Of a stretch of DNA of 64,000 nt, positions 8,408 to 17,435 are shown in pieces. The notes below the pieces were generated by a model. The model did not search any database and was not told the origin of the DNA. It worked only from the letters and a program-made list of their open reading frames with translations. The DNA is from Acetoanaerobium pronyense. Its GTDB lineage: Bacteria > Bacillota > Clostridia > Peptostreptococcales > Filifactoraceae. The position numbers and the translations under genes were made by a program. Each line of letters opens with the position of its first letter. The first letter of the stretch is position 1. The DNA lies in assembly GCF_017874355.1 (NCBI RefSeq), contig NZ_JAGGLI010000011.1:1-64000 (forward strand), in the 5' to 3' direction.

Positions 8408-9403
8408 TCAAGCCCCCTCTATACTGAGGTTCATTTTGTGTATTCTATTGCTATATGTGTGAGTACATTCTTTTACTAGATATTTACCGCTTAGGCCAGT
8501 TATAGGCTCTGTAATCTCTAATATCCGCCCAGCTCTTACGCTGTCTGCTCCTAGTAGCTCTATACTTGTATCCTCTGCAATCTTATTAAGCTCTGCCAGT
8601 TTATTTTTAGCAATGTTTCTTACCTGTGCTATGTTTTTACTGTCCACACTTTCTATATCTTGCAAAAGGCCATATTTTTTAATGCTTGCTGCATCCTCTG
8701 CCTTAGCTGCTACTCTAGTGCTTTTTTCTTCTCCAGAGACAATAAGGATACTATTTTTCATGTCTGCAATGCTTCTTGTCCTGTTTATACTGCCTATAGC
8801 CTTAGTAACATCAAAGGCCTGTATATTGCTTGCAGGTTTAAAAAGTCCTTTAACTATTAAATCACTATATTTTTCTATATAAAACTTTCCTATTCGCATT
8901 TCTTTGCGGTATTTTACACCTTGTTCTTTCGTTGCCTGCTCTAATATATCTTCTATAATGTCTGCTATAGTAGCATCCTTGTATATTTTAGATATCAAAG
9001 TAGGTATTGCAGTTATATTGCCTACAGGTATATTAAATTTTCCGCATAGCTCTTTTATAGCCTTATCTGCCCTAATTTTATTAAACTGTATAATAGTTCT
9101 TGATTTATTCAAATAAAAGGCAAAATCAAAGGCGGTAAAACTGCGTTTAAATCTTCCGTCTATGTTTTCATCTGTGACAATGCCTCTAAATACTTCTGCT
9201 CCATTGTTACTTAAAACAATAAGATCCCCAAGCCGCACAACAAGTTTAGGAAAAAACCTTGCATCTGTATAGCCAGTAGAAAAATTAAACTCCATCCCTA
9301 GAGTATCTATACTGTCTCTCCAGCTTAAATCTCCGCATAGAGCTGCTATATTGTAAGTTTTAGAGTCTCTTATTAAAAATACGCTGTAATCGTCTATAAG
9401 CAT
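8408..9403 (-). CDS. XkdQ-like baseplate hub protein
   Basis: This 331-residue protein begins with strands (YSVFLIRDSKTYNIAALCGDLSWRDSIDTLGMEFNF) and has the hub-type core KSRTIIQFNKIRADKAIKELCGKF and the closing LEITEPITGLSGKYLVKECTHTYS. This matches the XkdQ / gpD-like family, which forms the trimeric hub that joins tube and spike. One base separates it from the XkdR-like gene. Confidence 0.85.
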   Translation of the reverse strand: MLIDDYSVFLIRDSKTYNIAALCGDLSWRDSIDTLGMEFNFSTGYTDARFFPKLVVRLGDLIVLSNNGAEVFRGIVTDENIDGRFKRSFTAFDFAFYLNKSRTIIQFNKIRADKAIKELCGKFNIPVGNITAIPTLISKIYKDATIADIIEDILEQATKEQGVKYRKEMRIGKFYIEKYSDLIVKGLFKPASNIQAFDVTKAIGSINRTRSIADMKNSILIVSGEEKSTRVAAKAEDAASIKKYGLLQDIESVDSKNIAQVRNIAKNKLAELNKIAEDTSIELLGADSVRAGRILEITEPITGLSGKYLVKECTHTYSNRIHKMNLSIEGA

Positions 9404-9404
9404 A

Positions 9405-9827
9405 TTAAGTCACCTTCACAAACACATATTCTTTAAGCTCTAAACTGTATTTTATATCTCCAGCCTTATCCAAATAATGTGTAAAGTTTTCAACAGTACA
9501 AGGCATATTAAGCCGCTCTTGTCCGTCTTTTGTAGTAATTACAATCCTTATAGGTACTCTTGCAGCTCTCCACCTATCAAAGAAATCCACATAAGCCCAG
9601 CCATTAGCAATAGACCCTGCTTTAATCCAGGGATATTCTTTATTCGGAAAAGAAGATTCTATAAATAAATTTTTGAGTCCTAGAGTACCTATAAGATTTA
9701 ACTCCCCTTGATTTATACTCTCAAATACCTCATTTTTTGCAGGTTTTTCTATGGTCCCAGTATCGGGGGGCACAACTGGAAACACTAGAATTTCTTGATT
9801 GTTATTTGCACTTACTACAATATCCAT
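9405..9827 (-). CDS. XkdP-position tail assembly protein lacking LysM
   Basis: A 140-residue protein placed between tape measure and hub, where XkdP-like (gp53-like) baseplate proteins occur. It has a proline-rich N-terminus (FPVVPPDTGTIEKP) and a core INQGELNLIGTLGLKNLFIESSFPNKEYPWI similar to the N-terminal domain of that family. The usual C-terminal LysM peptidoglycan-binding domain is absent. It ends one base before the hub gene. Confidence 0.65.
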   Translation of the reverse strand: MDIVVSANNNQEILVFPVVPPDTGTIEKPAKNEVFESINQGELNLIGTLGLKNLFIESSFPNKEYPWIKAGSIANGWAYVDFFDRWRAARVPIRIVITTKDGQERLNMPCTVENFTHYLDKAGDIKYSLELKEYVFVKVT

Positions 9828-9839
9828 AGATACCCCCTT

Positions 9840-11627
9840 CTACATATTGGCTTTTGCTAATTTAATTCTTTTAGCCATTGCATTTCCTACAATATTTACA
9901 AGATCGTCAACCCCATAAACATTGCCATATATATTAACTACAACACCAGAATCGGTATTACTTGTATTATTAATAATCTTTTCGCTCTTGTCCGCTGGAA
10001 TGATTGTTTCTCCAGAGCTTAGCTGCCTTATTTCTCCGCCTTTTTCGTGGATCTGTGCTAGTCCGCCTTTTGCATAGCTTGTACCGCTTGCATAAGCTGG
10101 TATTTTAGGAATACTTATACCAAACTTTTGACCGCCAATTCCTGGCACCCATTTAGGTACATCAAATTTAAGGCTATTCATTCCATCAATCATTTTATTG
10201 ATTCCAGATATTACATAATTTATAAAGCCTTTAAAACTAGCTTTTGAGGTTTCCCATATCCCACTAAAAAAAGCAGGTATAGGAGAAAAGGCCAGTTTTA
10301 CACTTTCCCATAACTCGGATGCCTTTGCGCTTATCTTATCCCAATTTTGATAAAGTAGTATTCCAGCACCTATTAAAAGGCCTATGGATGTTACTATTAA
10401 TCCCATAGGATTAGCAGCCATTACCATGTTAAGTATTTTTGTCTTTGCTGCTAAAGCTAAAGTTGCTGCCTGCGTTGCTAGTAGATAAGTTTTATAAACT
10501 CCCCAAGCTATACCAACCCCAATAACAAAAGGTTTTATAGTAGCCCAGTTATTTTTTATAAAATTAAACATATCAACAATTCCTTTTACTGCTTCAAGTG
10601 CAAAAGCTTTTGTTTCAATAAACATTTGATTTAATGCAGGTAAAACCTTTTGGATTATTTCATTGATTGGACCTTGCATTTGTAGCCATGAAGCCCTTAC
10701 CTTAGGGAGCAGATTGCCGCTTACATAATTGAGTACAGGGATTATATTGCTTTGTATAGCTGCAGATACTTTTACAACTGTATCAATTAAACCTAAAGTT
10801 AAAGTTTGTATTTTAGGAATTTTAGTAAAAAACCAGTTTGCAACATTTGCCATAATAGGGAGAACTTTTTTTCCTACTTCTTCCTTGTAATCTCCCCAGC
10901 TATTTGTCATTTGCTGAATTTTTCCTTGATCTGTCTGAGCCATTGCATCATTTACACCGCCTACATTCATTTTTAAAACTTCGGCTAGTGTAGCTGCTTT
11001 TTCTTCTTCTGTACCAAATTTCAAAATCTTTTCTTGTGCTTTAGTAAAGTTTATACCTACCCTAGATAATGCTCCAACTTGACCATTCATAACTTTGCCA
11101 AATAAATTACCTATCTGTACTGCATCTTGTTGAGTTGCATTTAATCCTTTTGTCTGAGCTAATAGGTCTAGCATACCTGGAGTAAGTGTTTCAATTGTTT
11201 TGGCCTGCATCTGAAAAGTTCCTAATTGCTGCATACCAGATATAGTGACTTCGTCTCCTATAACCCCTATGTTTTGTTGTGCGCTTGCATATTTTTTAAG
11301 ACCTTCTATGTGAGCATCTGTCATGCCTTTTGTATTCTTTAATACTGAGCTTAGTTTTGTTTCTGCTTCAATTTGCGCTTTTGCCCCTGCTACACTTTCA
11401 GTAAAAAAGCTTTTCATGGAGTTAAATCCTAAATATGCAGCGCCTAAACCTATTACACCTTTTGCCATACTACTAAAAGAACTTTTTGCAGTACTGCTCA
11501 TTTTTTTCAATTGACTAGTTGCTAACTTAGTTTGCTTTGTAAATTTCTTTGTATTGTCTGTAGTCTTTTTTAAAGGCTGAGTAAATCTATCTTTAAGATT
11601 TAAGACTGTATTAATCGCCTTCGCCAT
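9840..11627 (-). CDS. Tape measure protein
   Basis: At 595 residues it is the longest structural gene here. It has a basic helical N-terminus (LNLKDRFTQPLKKTTDNTKKFTKQTK), a SMKSFFTESVAGAKAQIEAETKLSSVL segment typical of phage tape measures, long helices, two hydrophobic stretches around residues 365-430 and a glycine-rich end (AYASGTSYAKGGLAQIHEKGGE). Tape measure length sets tail length, so the tail should be rather short. Position after the chaperone pair is canonical. Confidence 0.9.
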   Translation of the reverse strand: MAKAINTVLNLKDRFTQPLKKTTDNTKKFTKQTKLATSQLKKMSSTAKSSFSSMAKGVIGLGAAYLGFNSMKSFFTESVAGAKAQIEAETKLSSVLKNTKGMTDAHIEGLKKYASAQQNIGVIGDEVTISGMQQLGTFQMQAKTIETLTPGMLDLLAQTKGLNATQQDAVQIGNLFGKVMNGQVGALSRVGINFTKAQEKILKFGTEEEKAATLAEVLKMNVGGVNDAMAQTDQGKIQQMTNSWGDYKEEVGKKVLPIMANVANWFFTKIPKIQTLTLGLIDTVVKVSAAIQSNIIPVLNYVSGNLLPKVRASWLQMQGPINEIIQKVLPALNQMFIETKAFALEAVKGIVDMFNFIKNNWATIKPFVIGVGIAWGVYKTYLLATQAATLALAAKTKILNMVMAANPMGLIVTSIGLLIGAGILLYQNWDKISAKASELWESVKLAFSPIPAFFSGIWETSKASFKGFINYVISGINKMIDGMNSLKFDVPKWVPGIGGQKFGISIPKIPAYASGTSYAKGGLAQIHEKGGEIRQLSSGETIIPADKSEKIINNTSNTDSGVVVNIYGNVYGVDDLVNIVGNAMAKRIKLAKANM

Positions 11628-11667
11628 GATTCACCTACTTTCTAGGCAAAATAAAGAGAAGGGTTTA

Positions 11668-11846
11668 TTACCCCTCTCCAAACAATTGATTAAGCTTTTT
11701 TTGTTCGCTCTCTAAATGCTTTTCCATGCTTATTTTGTAAAAAAGCTGTTCTGAAAAACTAAGATTTAAAAAATCATCTAATTTATGGCCTCTTGGAAGA
11801 TAAAAGGCTGCAATTTGAAACCTTAAATCTTCCTCAATTAGTTTTT
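11668..11846 (-). CDS. Tail chaperone -1 frameshift extension (GT part)
   Basis: About 59 codons without an own start, in the -1 frame relative to the upstream chaperone gene. The join is the heptamer A AAA AAC (GTTTTTT at 11841-11847 on the plus strand), a classical slippery site directly before the upstream stop. The extension reads KKLIEEDLRFQIAAFYLPRG and on to FGEG, ending 40 bases before the tape measure. This is the G/GT arrangement of tailed phages, in which a minority fusion product helps tail assembly around the tape measure. Confidence 0.8.
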
Positions 11847-12227
11847 TACATTAGATTCCAAATCTTCTAGTCCATGCATTTTAAGCACTTCATTTCCAAG
11901 CTCTAATATTTCCCCAAGATCAAACATTTCTTCCACAATGTCGAAAGGCTCTACAAGATCAAACTGCTCTTGGAGCTCCTTTTCTTTTAAAAGCGGTACA
12001 CTGTTATATAAAAGCTCTTTATAAATACTTATAGTGTTACGCATAGAATCATCACTTGTTATTGAATCCATAGCATCTACAATATAGCTTGCAGATATCT
12101 TTTGCATTATTATTTCACCTTCTAGGCTTTCTACATATACTGCTTTAGCTTTAAACTTTCCTTGCTCTTTCTGTTTTGCTTTTGCTATAAAATCATTTAA
12201 TGTCAATTTCTTATTTTTCTTTTCCAT
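11838..12227 (-). CDS. XkdN-like tail assembly chaperone (G part)
   Basis: A 129-residue protein, highly charged at the N-terminus (KKNKKLTLNDFIAKAKQKEQGKFKAKAVYVESL) and helical after that, with repeated EEMFDLGEILELGNE. Size, place between tube and tape measure, and the slippery sequence at its last codons identify it as the short tail chaperone. Ribosomes that slip back by one base at 11841-11847 make a product about 59 residues longer. Confidence 0.85.
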   Translation of the reverse strand: MEKKNKKLTLNDFIAKAKQKEQGKFKAKAVYVESLEGEIIMQKISASYIVDAMDSITSDDSMRNTISIYKELLYNSVPLLKEKELQEQFDLVEPFDIVEEMFDLGEILELGNEVLKMHGLEDLESNVKN

Positions 12228-12237
12228 ACTTGCACCC

Positions 12238-12660
12238 CTATGCTATTTTATCTAAATAATTGTAATCCCCAAACTTGAAAGGAAGTTCTTCTTCTGTAAC
12301 AGATTTATCTTCAAATTTCATTAAAGTAAATTCATCAAAAGTGACTTGAAGTATTTCCACTCTTTCGTGGCCTTTTGCTGCTGGATCTGCAAGCTTAGAA
12401 ACTATCTTTATATCTGGCATTATTCCAGTTTTAAAACCTTCTGCCAAAAGATTTCCGCCTCTTGTATACATCTTATGCAAAACCATTGTGCCTTCTCCAG
12501 AAAATCCTATAAGCTTTCTTTTATTTCCCATTTCTTCGCAAAAGCTTATATCTTCCCACTCTCCAACAACTTTACCTTCAAAGCTCTTGCACTCTGCCCA
12601 TAGCTCGCCATTTACCCAAATCCTGCCCCATTTTCCGTTTATTACTTCATTTGCGTTCAT
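12238..12660 (-). CDS. Tail tube protein (XkdM-like)
   Basis: This 140-residue protein has the mark of the XkdM family: MNANEVINGKWGRIWVNGELWAECKSFEGKV at the start, then GFSGEGTMVLHKMYTR. The family forms the inner tube of contractile tails. It follows the sheath gene by 16 bases with an AAGGGAGGAG ribosome site. Confidence 0.9.
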   Translation of the reverse strand: MNANEVINGKWGRIWVNGELWAECKSFEGKVVGEWEDISFCEEMGNKRKLIGFSGEGTMVLHKMYTRGGNLLAEGFKTGIMPDIKIVSKLADPAAKGHERVEILQVTFDEFTLMKFEDKSVTEEELPFKFGDYNYLDKIA

Positions 12661-12676
12661 AAAGTCAGCTCCTCCC

Positions 12677-13762
12677 TTACATGTTTATAGTGAAATCTAA
12701 ATCTTCCATTGCATCAAGTATTTTTACTTTTCCTGCTAATAATAAATTAGATCTAAATGTATTTATTTTGACTTGTAAGTCTGTCCATGTTTCCGCCTCT
12801 GTCTTACCAATTCCAAGCCATGCAAGGCGCTGTTTTTCCACATTTATATCAGATAAATTTGCAAAGTTCTGATCTAGTATGCTTTCAAGTGCAAGCTGCC
12901 TAAAATAACTATTAATAGCACTTAAAAACAGTACTTGATTATCATAGACATTCTTGTATTTTCCGATATAAAAGTTTTTGAAAGTGCTTGATATATCTGT
13001 TTGCATTAAGTCCATAGCCTCAACAATAGTAATTTTCTTCATATCGTCAGTAAGCGGCTGGGCAACTGTGATAAGTGAATTTATAGCCCTTGCAACCCTA
13101 ACAACTGGCTCATAATTAAATTCATCATTAAAAAGTATTAGCTTTCCTGCATTTACTGCAGTTTCTAGATCAGCTGGCTCTGTTACGCTTTCTAGATCCT
13201 GCATGATATAGTAAGTTGCAGACTGGGTAAAAGGTAGTCCAGCAAACAAACCTAAAAGCCTTGCAATGTACTTTTCACCAGTTATTTCATCTTTGTTTTT
13301 AGGTTTTAGTGTTTCATTTGCAAAATTGACTATGTGCATATCATCCGTAACAGTAGCATTGTAGGTAATAGTCTTATATACTTTCTTTTCATTCTGATTT
13401 ACGGATTTAATCCAAGTTGCTAGATCATCTTGCTCTTGCTGCGTACCTTCTGCAAGGCCTATCCAGTTAAAAAACTTAGTCTTAACTTTAAGTAGTACTG
13501 CGCTTAATAGTTCAGCATCTTTTTGAGTTGCAACAATAACCCTAGAAGGATTACCAACAAATACATCTTTGATATATGCAACATTTGCAGCTGTGAATTT
13601 ATCTTCTTCTATCTGATCTACTGTTTTATACTCTGCAAAATCAAAATCAGCTGTAGGCTCTTTTACAATTAGTACAACAATACCTTTTGCAGATCTTTGT
13701 ATTGCACTTACTGCCAAACCTTTAAATATTACATCAATTTTCGGCATTCCTATATTTGCCAT
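12677..13762 (-). CDS. Tail sheath protein (XkdK-like)
   Basis: A 361-residue protein with GMPKIDVIFKGLAVSAIQRSAKGIV at the start and a KKITIVEAMDLMQTDISSTFKN ... VYDNQVLFLSAINSYFRQL C-terminal part, as in phage sheath subunits. Its presence shows that the phage is a contractile-tailed (myovirus-type) particle. It is short compared with many sheaths (450-500 residues), indicating that a peripheral domain is missing, as in PBSX-type sheaths. Confidence 0.9.
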   Translation of the reverse strand: MANIGMPKIDVIFKGLAVSAIQRSAKGIVVLIVKEPTADFDFAEYKTVDQIEEDKFTAANVAYIKDVFVGNPSRVIVATQKDAELLSAVLLKVKTKFFNWIGLAEGTQQEQDDLATWIKSVNQNEKKVYKTITYNATVTDDMHIVNFANETLKPKNKDEITGEKYIARLLGLFAGLPFTQSATYYIMQDLESVTEPADLETAVNAGKLILFNDEFNYEPVVRVARAINSLITVAQPLTDDMKKITIVEAMDLMQTDISSTFKNFYIGKYKNVYDNQVLFLSAINSYFRQLALESILDQNFANLSDINVEKQRLAWLGIGKTEAETWTDLQVKINTFRSNLLLAGKVKILDAMEDLDFTINM

Positions 13763-13765
13763 GCT

Positions 13766-14206
13766 TTAACCTTCCTTTCTTATTTCAATGTCTAGTTCTT
13801 CTATAAGCGGTTCTGGACTTTCTCGCTCTATCTGCTCCACTGTTTCTAAGTCAAAACTAAATTGCAATATCCCATCTACAATATTTGCTTCTGTTTCATT
13901 TATTGTAATGATAAAATCTTCATTAACCTTTAACATATCAAGAAATATTTCTTCTAGCTTGTCTTGTATGCCTAGTATTTCAATTCTGTTTTTGTATCTG
14001 TCGCTAGGGAAATAATAAATTACTATAGTTGTAACTCTATTCCTAAAATAATTCATCATTTCACTTGCTGCCATGTTAGAAAAGTCAATAAAAAAAGAAG
14101 GCCTCTCGAAACCTTCTGTTATATCTTTAGATTGTATTTCTTTGTCTGGAAAAGCTTCTTTTATCTTTGCATTTATTGCTTTTAATATATCTGTGTATTT
14201 TATCAT
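13766..14206 (-). CDS. Tail terminator / completion protein
   Basis: The start at MIKYTDILKAINAKIKEAF (14206) is supported by AGGTGG seven bases upstream; the longer frame has no ribosome site. About 146 residues with an alpha/beta pattern (VTTIVIYYFPSDRYKNRIEILGIQDKLEEIFLDML) seen in proteins that cap the tail tube before sheath genes in Firmicute phages. It sits three bases before the sheath gene. Confidence 0.7.
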   Translation of the reverse strand: MIKYTDILKAINAKIKEAFPDKEIQSKDITEGFERPSFFIDFSNMAASEMMNYFRNRVTTIVIYYFPSDRYKNRIEILGIQDKLEEIFLDMLKVNEDFIITINETEANIVDGILQFSFDLETVEQIERESPEPLIEELDIEIRKEG

Positions 14207-14285
14207 AATGTAACCACCTAAAACGCTACAAGCGTTGATATTACTCAATTTTATAAAAATAAAAAGACTTTTTATTTTAAGATTT

Positions 14286-14314
14286 AAGACATTTTAAAAA
14301 CTTTCTAATGTCTT
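14286..14314. terminator. Weak hairpin between head and tail genes
   Basis: AAGACATT and AATGTCTT form an eight-base stem with a 13-base AT-rich loop in the only gap (about 145 bases) of the structural operon. It could attenuate transcription or be an RNA-processing site. It is AT-rich, so support is limited. Confidence 0.3.
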
Positions 14315-14352
14315 TATAAGCCATAAAAAATAAAAGTGTCTTAAAAACGATT

Positions 14353-14781
14353 TTAAAGCTTCAATTTTTCAACAACAAAATCTTCAATATCCTTAATGAA
14401 CTGATTTTGAAACTCTTTTCTTGTACTTTCAAATATTCTCTTGCCTTGAACAAATTTTCCAGTAGGTCTTTTATTTCTTTTTTTATGATCTCTATGCTCA
14501 TATCCGTATTCTATCAAATGAGCATGAGGCATTGAATTATAAACCCTTACTGCTAGCTCATCACCTTTATACTTATATACTTTACCTGTTTTAATACCTT
14601 TAAGATAATTACCTTTTTTCTTTTTAACTGTCTTTTTTGCTTTACTTACAGTTTTGCGCTTTAGTTTATTTCCTTCTGATTTAATAAACTTTTTAAGTTG
14701 CTTAGGCTCTGTTTTTTTTGCTACATCTAAAAGTTTTTGAGTTAATTTGTCTATATCATCTACATTAAAGCCATCTTGCAT
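14353..14781 (-). CDS. HK97 gp10-like tail component
   Basis: Start chosen at MQDGFNVDD (14781) because AAGGGTG lies upstream; the longer version would start inside the previous gene. About 142 residues, very lysine-rich, with NYLKGIKTGKVYKYKGDELAVRVYNSMPHAHLIEYGYEHRDHKKRNKRPTGKF in the middle. The HAHLIEYG box is the hallmark of HK97-gp10-like proteins at the head-tail junction. Confidence 0.8.
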   Translation of the reverse strand: MQDGFNVDDIDKLTQKLLDVAKKTEPKQLKKFIKSEGNKLKRKTVSKAKKTVKKKKGNYLKGIKTGKVYKYKGDELAVRVYNSMPHAHLIEYGYEHRDHKKRNKRPTGKFVQGKRIFESTRKEFQNQFIKDIEDFVVEKLKL

Positions 14782-14785
14782 ATTA

Positions 14786-15121
14786 TCACCCTTGTATTTC
14801 TTCCGCAAAGATTTCTAAAATCACATGCTTAAAATAAGGATCAAGTATATATTTAATGTCAAATCTCTTCCCAGCAAACATAATCCAATTATCTTGCTTT
14901 ATGTCATGTCCTGCAGAGTATCTGCATTTAATTTTATGTGTTACATTGCTTAATATTGTGTCTGCCTGTTGATTTTGCAATTTTCCAGTCTGCGGAACTA
15001 CTTCCGCCCATATTGTCTTTATCTTTTTGTTTTCAAAATCAGTTTCATGGTAGTCATTTATTATTTTTTCTTTTCCCCAGATCTCGACTCTATGCCTTAA
15101 CTTACCTACTTCTATATCCAT
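14786..15121 (-). CDS. Head-tail joining (head closure) protein
   Basis: A protein of about 111 residues starting MDIEVGKLRHRVEIWGKEK, the usual N-terminus of phage head-closure proteins (RHRVEI followed by WAEVVPQTG). Its ATG overlaps the end of the connector gene and GGGTGGGAAAG precedes it. Such proteins close the portal channel after packaging. Confidence 0.8.
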   Translation of the reverse strand: MDIEVGKLRHRVEIWGKEKIINDYHETDFENKKIKTIWAEVVPQTGKLQNQQADTILSNVTHKIKCRYSAGHDIKQDNWIMFAGKRFDIKYILDPYFKHVILEIFAEEIQG

Positions 15122-15444
15122 CAGCTTTCCCACCCATACTTTAGCTGCGTTGCTAAAATTTGCAGCACCAAAGAAGTACCTTCCGTTGTATTTGCTGTAA
15201 ATTTTCTGCTATCATACCACTCTGTTATAAGAGCAAGGCAATATATTTTAGCTTGCTGCAGCTTACCTTTGTTGACATATTCCTCATTTTCGGTTAATAC
15301 AATCTTGTTATAAATCTCTGTGCCAACTCCAGTTTTTAAATATTCGTCTGCTGCAGCAATAAAGCCATTTAATAAATTATCTTCGTGGGTGTATTCATCT
15401 TCAAGCCTTAAATATTCCTTAGTTTCTTGTAATGTCAGTATCAT
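15121..15444 (-). CDS. Head-tail connector (gp6-like)
   Basis: Start at MILTLQETKEYLRLEDEYTHEDNLLNGFIAAADEYL, five bases after AGGTGA. About 107 helical residues. The LxLxExKxYLRLxxxxxxxDxLL pattern with the closing LVLQILATQLKYGWES is typical of HK97 gp6-like connectors. It follows the capsid gene with a small gap. Confidence 0.85.
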   Translation of the reverse strand: MILTLQETKEYLRLEDEYTHEDNLLNGFIAAADEYLKTGVGTEIYNKIVLTENEEYVNKGKLQQAKIYCLALITEWYDSRKFTANTTEGTSLVLQILATQLKYGWES

Positions 15445-15489
15445 TTGTATCACCTACTTATAGTAATTAAAGGGGCTAAGCCCCCTTAA

Positions 15490-16638
15490 TTAAACTGTTC
15501 CCACATTGATTTCTGCAAACACTACTGCCTCGCTATCAAACATTTTTACATCTTCTCTTTGTATTGCTCTAATGTCTGTTCTATTCTTAGTAAATGCTTG
15601 CCCACCAATGTTAGTAGATAATAGAGACATTTGCTCTCTGTCAAATAACACAACAGCTTCTTCCATATCACCAATGATTATAGGAGCTTGATAGTTTGTT
15701 CCATCATTTCTAGTTGCCATAGCTTTGTTTGAAAGAACTACTATTTCATACTTTCCAAATAGCATCTTTTTAGTAGGCTCTAAAGGATTAGGCTGGACCA
15801 TGAATTTACCTTCTGCATCTTTTAGTGTATCTAACCAATTGAATCCATCTTGATTAGTGAATACTTTTGCAGAAGCTTCTATTGCTGGATCTAATTCTAT
15901 ATTGAATATTTCTTTTAAATCTGTTAAGTCAGTAACTGGAACTTTAGTTAAAGTATTAAGTAAGTCCAGTATAAGTTTGTTTCTAGTTGCAACTGATTTT
16001 TTAGCAAGCCAGCTATTTAAGTATGACTCTATTGCAATATCACTGTCATTCATAAGGTTATTAGGAACTGGAAGTATGCCCCCTCTATCCTTTATAGCAT
16101 AAGGAATATTTGTAAATTGTGGAGCATCAGAAGCAGGTACATCATTTCCCTCTGTAAATTCTTGGAATGGTGTATATAGAGCGTTCTTCTCTATGTTTCT
16201 TGATCCTGTCAGCGTTCTAACTGGCTCTACTTTTACATAGTTTTCAAGAGCTGGCAAGCTTCTTTTTAGCTCATTTACTCTTGTTTGCTGGTCTATAGGA
16301 ATTAGATAGCCTCCATCTTCTCCAGTTGCAGAGGATAAAGCCCCTTGAACTTTTAACATGTCTGATTCTTTTGCACTTAGTGGCTGGCCCTTAAATGCTT
16401 TCATGAATACAGTTTTATAGTCAATGTTATTTTCTGGATTATCAAGCGGTATTTCAGTATTCTCTGTTCTGTCCTGTGGCTCTGTCTTTTCAAGCACTTT
16501 TATTCTAGCTTGCAGACTTTCTATTTCTCTATCTTTAGCCTGTATTTCTTCAAGAGTTGCATTTTCATTTGCAACCAATTCTTTAGCTGCGTTTTTAGCA
16601 TTTTCAAGCTTTTGTTTAAGTTCGTTAAGCATTTTCAT
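15490..16638 (-). CDS. Major capsid protein, HK97 family
   Basis: This 382-residue protein has an N-terminal coiled-coil delta domain (residues ~1-75, KQKLENAKNAAKELVANENATLEEIQAKDREIESLQARIKVLEK). The HK97 fold follows (ATGEDGGYLIPIDQQTRVNELKRSLPALENYVKVEPV and the final TDIRAIQREDVKMFDSEAVVFAEI). The delta domain acts as built-in scaffold and is normally cut off by the ClpP-type protease encoded just upstream. Confidence 0.95.
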   Translation of the reverse strand: MKMLNELKQKLENAKNAAKELVANENATLEEIQAKDREIESLQARIKVLEKTEPQDRTENTEIPLDNPENNIDYKTVFMKAFKGQPLSAKESDMLKVQGALSSATGEDGGYLIPIDQQTRVNELKRSLPALENYVKVEPVRTLTGSRNIEKNALYTPFQEFTEGNDVPASDAPQFTNIPYAIKDRGGILPVPNNLMNDSDIAIESYLNSWLAKKSVATRNKLILDLLNTLTKVPVTDLTDLKEIFNIELDPAIEASAKVFTNQDGFNWLDTLKDAEGKFMVQPNPLEPTKKMLFGKYEIVVLSNKAMATRNDGTNYQAPIIIGDMEEAVVLFDREQMSLLSTNIGGQAFTKNRTDIRAIQREDVKMFDSEAVVFAEINVGTV

Positions 16639-16673
16639 TTATAATTTCCTCCTAAGATTTAAAATAATAAAAG

Positions 16674-17435
16674 CTATAGCCTAGACTTTAGTAATAGTCT
16701 TGCTTTAGCTTTTTCAATTTGGTTATTATCAATTTTATTTTCTGGCTGAATTTCTTCTTTAGTCTTTAAATCATCTGGAATATTTGTATAGCTGCCAAAA
16801 TAATCCGATACACACGCAACCGATTTATTTTCTGGAGCAACTTCTATATCGAAATACTCTGCCGCTTCTTTTCCAGTAAACCATGTTTCATTATCCATCA
16901 TTTGTTTTATTGCTTCAATTTTTATTCCTTCTTTTAAATTTGCTTCATAGACATTTAAAATTCCTTGATCTATTACATCTAATGAATCTGCAAATTTTCT
17001 TAGCTCTTTTGCATTGCCCCATGTAAAAGACCACGCATTATGAATCATCATGTAGCCATTTGCAGGAATTATTATTTTATCCGCTGCAAAAGGAATTACC
17101 GATGCTATAGAGCCTGCTAACCCATCTATATAAGCTATTTTGTATGCTTGATTTCTTTTTAGAATGTTATATATACTCATTCCAGCAAATACAGAGCCTC
17201 CGCCACTATTTATATAGATATTTAGGTTTTTAGTTCCTTCGATATCTTTCAAAAACTTTAAGACATCATCTGGACAAGTGTCTGCATCTTCCCATTTTTC
17301 CCATTCAGAAGATACAATATCACCATAAAAATACAAACCTGCAGTATCATTGCTTTCATTTCTTATTTCTATCTTACCAACATTTTTGATATTGCCTTGC
17401 TTGTCTTTATTTTTAAGCTGCAATACTTTACTCAT
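16674..17435 (-). CDS. ClpP-like prohead protease of the prophage
   Basis: Start at MSKVLQLKNKDKQGN, seven bases after GGGGGTG; it overlaps the portal gene. About 253 residues with a ClpP-type serine protease domain: INSGGGSVFAGMSIYNIL, then DGLAGSIASVIPFAADKI with the catalytic serine, and YMMIHNAWSFTWGNAKEL with the catalytic histidine. The DNETWFTGKEAAEYFDIEV box is usual in phage versions. It trims the capsid delta domain and itself during maturation. A related protease is encoded in the satellite at 36.1 kb. Confidence 0.95.
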   Translation of the reverse strand: MSKVLQLKNKDKQGNIKNVGKIEIRNESNDTAGLYFYGDIVSSEWEKWEDADTCPDDVLKFLKDIEGTKNLNIYINSGGGSVFAGMSIYNILKRNQAYKIAYIDGLAGSIASVIPFAADKIIIPANGYMMIHNAWSFTWGNAKELRKFADSLDVIDQGILNVYEANLKEGIKIEAIKQMMDNETWFTGKEAAEYFDIEVAPENKSVACVSDYFGSYTNIPDDLKTKEEIQPENKIDNNQIEKAKARLLLKSRL

